From assembly GCA_035515795.1 (NCBI GenBank), contig DATJAY010000012.1:88532-152531 (forward strand): 64,000 bases of DNA. Direction: 5' to 3'. The notes beneath the pieces are model-generated. The model was given only the letters and a program-made list of their open reading frames with translations, had not been told where the DNA came from and searched no databases. Shown here piece by piece: positions 62,987 through 64,000 of the stretch (position 1 is its first letter; the number at the start of each line of letters is the position of its first letter). Source of the DNA: Candidatus Acidiferrales bacterium. Its GTDB lineage: Bacteria > Bacteroidota > Ignavibacteria > Kryptoniales > JAKASW01. A program made the translations under genes and the position numbers.

Positions 62987-64000
62987 TTAATAGACTTTCT
63001 TCACTTCAGTGCCGGGGAAATAATGCGACAGAATTTGCAGATAGTTGTATCCCAGCCGCGACATTCCGATTGCTCCCCACTGGCACATGCCGACGCCATG
63101 GCCGATTCCTTCGCCTGTGACAGTGATTTTCCCAAGCCTTCCGCTGCCGTCTTTCGAGACAATAATTCTGAAAAGACTGCTGCTCAATAGTGTGCCATCA
63201 TTATTTCGCAGAAGATATCTCGTTCTGTCTCCCCGGACATAATAAACGTTCCCGTTCTTCGTTTTGATCCTGAGCGAGTCGACTCGATACGATTCGAAGC
63301 GGTCGAGTATTTTTATGTCGGTGATGTCGCTTCTAATAATTCGGTCAACATAAGTCGGATTGGCCACTGCCAGGTTATCTCGTATCATTTTGTTGATCTG
63401 GTAATGTGAATAAGTGTTGGTCCAATAAAATTGAGGCGAATAGATGCAATACGGATCACCCGTTGCCGAGTCGATGTCCGAGACGCCCGCCAAATATGGG
63501 AGTGCAGGCTGTCCTTGCCATATGTTCTGCACGCTTTCGGTGTGTCCGCCGCACGTCGAATGGAAAAAACATCTTGCGGGCTGACCATCATATTCGACGA
63601 TCATCCCGGAAGTAAGTTTGATTGCACTGTCGGCAAGCGGCTTGTACTTTTCTATTCCCGAATACACCTGTCCTCTTGTATCCGAATAAACATCGAAGTC
63701 TGCCGTATCCTGATTGTCCATCTTATAAAGAGCGAAATTCCTTGCAGCAATCGCCTGTGCCATGCAAGCCTGGAATTCGTCCGGGGTCAGCTTGTTGACG
63801 AGCTCGTTCGGAACAACGCCGCGCAAATATGTTTCAACCCGAACAAAATTTATCACGCGAAAAGTGCCGTTGTTCTCCGGTATTATTTCCACTGAGCCCG
63901 GGAAGGTTTGGAGATGGAATTTTATTCCGCTCGCAAAATTTGAGGAAACTTCTTCAGGAATTTTTACAGTCGAATCCGTCCGTGTTTTATGAGTGTCTGT
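62987..64000 (-). CDS. SpoIID/LytB domain protein, 5' partial
   Basis: The minus-strand frame stays open to the right edge (residues before the first GTG read D-S-T-V-K-I-P-E-E-V-S-S), so the start is outside the window. The visible part holds the SpoIID/LytB domain: V-E-T-Y-L-R-G-V-V-P-N-E-L, A-Q-A-I-A-A-R-N-F-A-L, F-F-H-S-T-C-G-G-H-T-E and a final G-H-G-V-G-M-C-Q-W-G-A. SpoIID is a lytic transglycosylase acting on denuded glycan strands; non-sporulating homologues act on the cell wall. An AT-rich spacer separates it from maf. Confidence 0.9.
   Translation of the reverse strand, partial: TDTHKTRTDSTVKIPEEVSSNFASGIKFHLQTFPGSVEIIPENNGTFRVINFVRVETYLRGVVPNELVNKLTPDEFQACMAQAIAARNFALYKMDNQDTADFDVYSDTRGQVYSGIEKYKPLADSAIKLTSGMIVEYDGQPARCFFHSTCGGHTESVQNIWQGQPALPYLAGVSDIDSATGDPYCIYSPQFYWTNTYSHYQINKMIRDNLAVANPTYVDRIIRSDITDIKILDRFESYRVDSLRIKTKNGNVYYVRGDRTRYLLRNNDGTLLSSSLFRIIVSKDGSGRLGKITVTGEGIGHGVGMCQWGAIGMSRLGYNYLQILSHYFPGTEVKKVY

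Overview
The window looks like a chromosomal segment of a Gram-negative bacterium of the FCB group, most like the Ignavibacteria/Kryptonia side of Bacteroidota. This is inferred from content, not from a database match. Four secreted proteins end in a type IX secretion (T9SS) sorting domain with the Y-P-N-P-F-N-P signature and a closing K-K-M-L/I-x-x-K segment. There are also many lipoproteins with canonical lipoboxes, an S46 dipeptidyl-peptidase, a RicT (PSP1) protein between holB and metG, an LpxL-type acyltransferase and a heptosyltransferase. Base composition is intermediate, start codons are often GTG or TTG, and TAA, TGA and TAG are all used as stops.

Layout. 0-10 kb: secreted esterase, DUF1697, DnaJ-domain protein, YwbE-like protein, secreted trypsin-like protease, PepD dipeptidase, two small lipoproteins (one broken by an amber codon), S46 peptidase on the minus strand, and a two-domain lipoprotein. 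10-15 kb: glycerophosphodiesterase, thiamine-phosphate kinase, a large T9SS cargo protein and tRNA-Leu(UAG). 15-22 kb: tig-clpP-clpX proteostasis operon with a 39-residue membrane ORF between clpP and clpX; DUF1573 and NYN proteins; a candidate structured RNA ending in a strong terminator; an M23 peptidase; a DUF2795 protein. 22-30 kb: a BamA/TamA-like barrel, holB, ricT, metG and a glyoxylate-reductase-like dehydrogenase.

29.8-46.4 kb: the most distinctive region. Twelve genes lie on one strand: a CHASE2 receptor adenylate cyclase, an SH3b-M48 metalloprotease, LPP20-type lipoproteins, two exported caspase-like proteases (one a PEGA lipoprotein, the other with Ig-like domains), a DUF4384 protein, a small membrane-anchored protein, a 1164-residue T9SS cargo protein, then LpoB-like, COG3014-like and LPP20 proteins. 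It reads as a cell-envelope sensing and proteolysis locus.

46.4-64 kb: an NHL propeller; a lexA-dinB SOS operon with a visible operator and promoter; rodZ-ligA-GT9-like-STAS as one overlapping chain; symporter-PQQ propeller-LpxL-heptosyltransferase as a second overlapping chain; tsaC; an orphan methyltransferase with a DUF1016-like N-terminus; a lone B12-binding subunit; a flippase-like membrane protein; maf; and a SpoIID/LytB-type protein running off the right edge. No IS element, CRISPR array, rRNA or prophage was seen.
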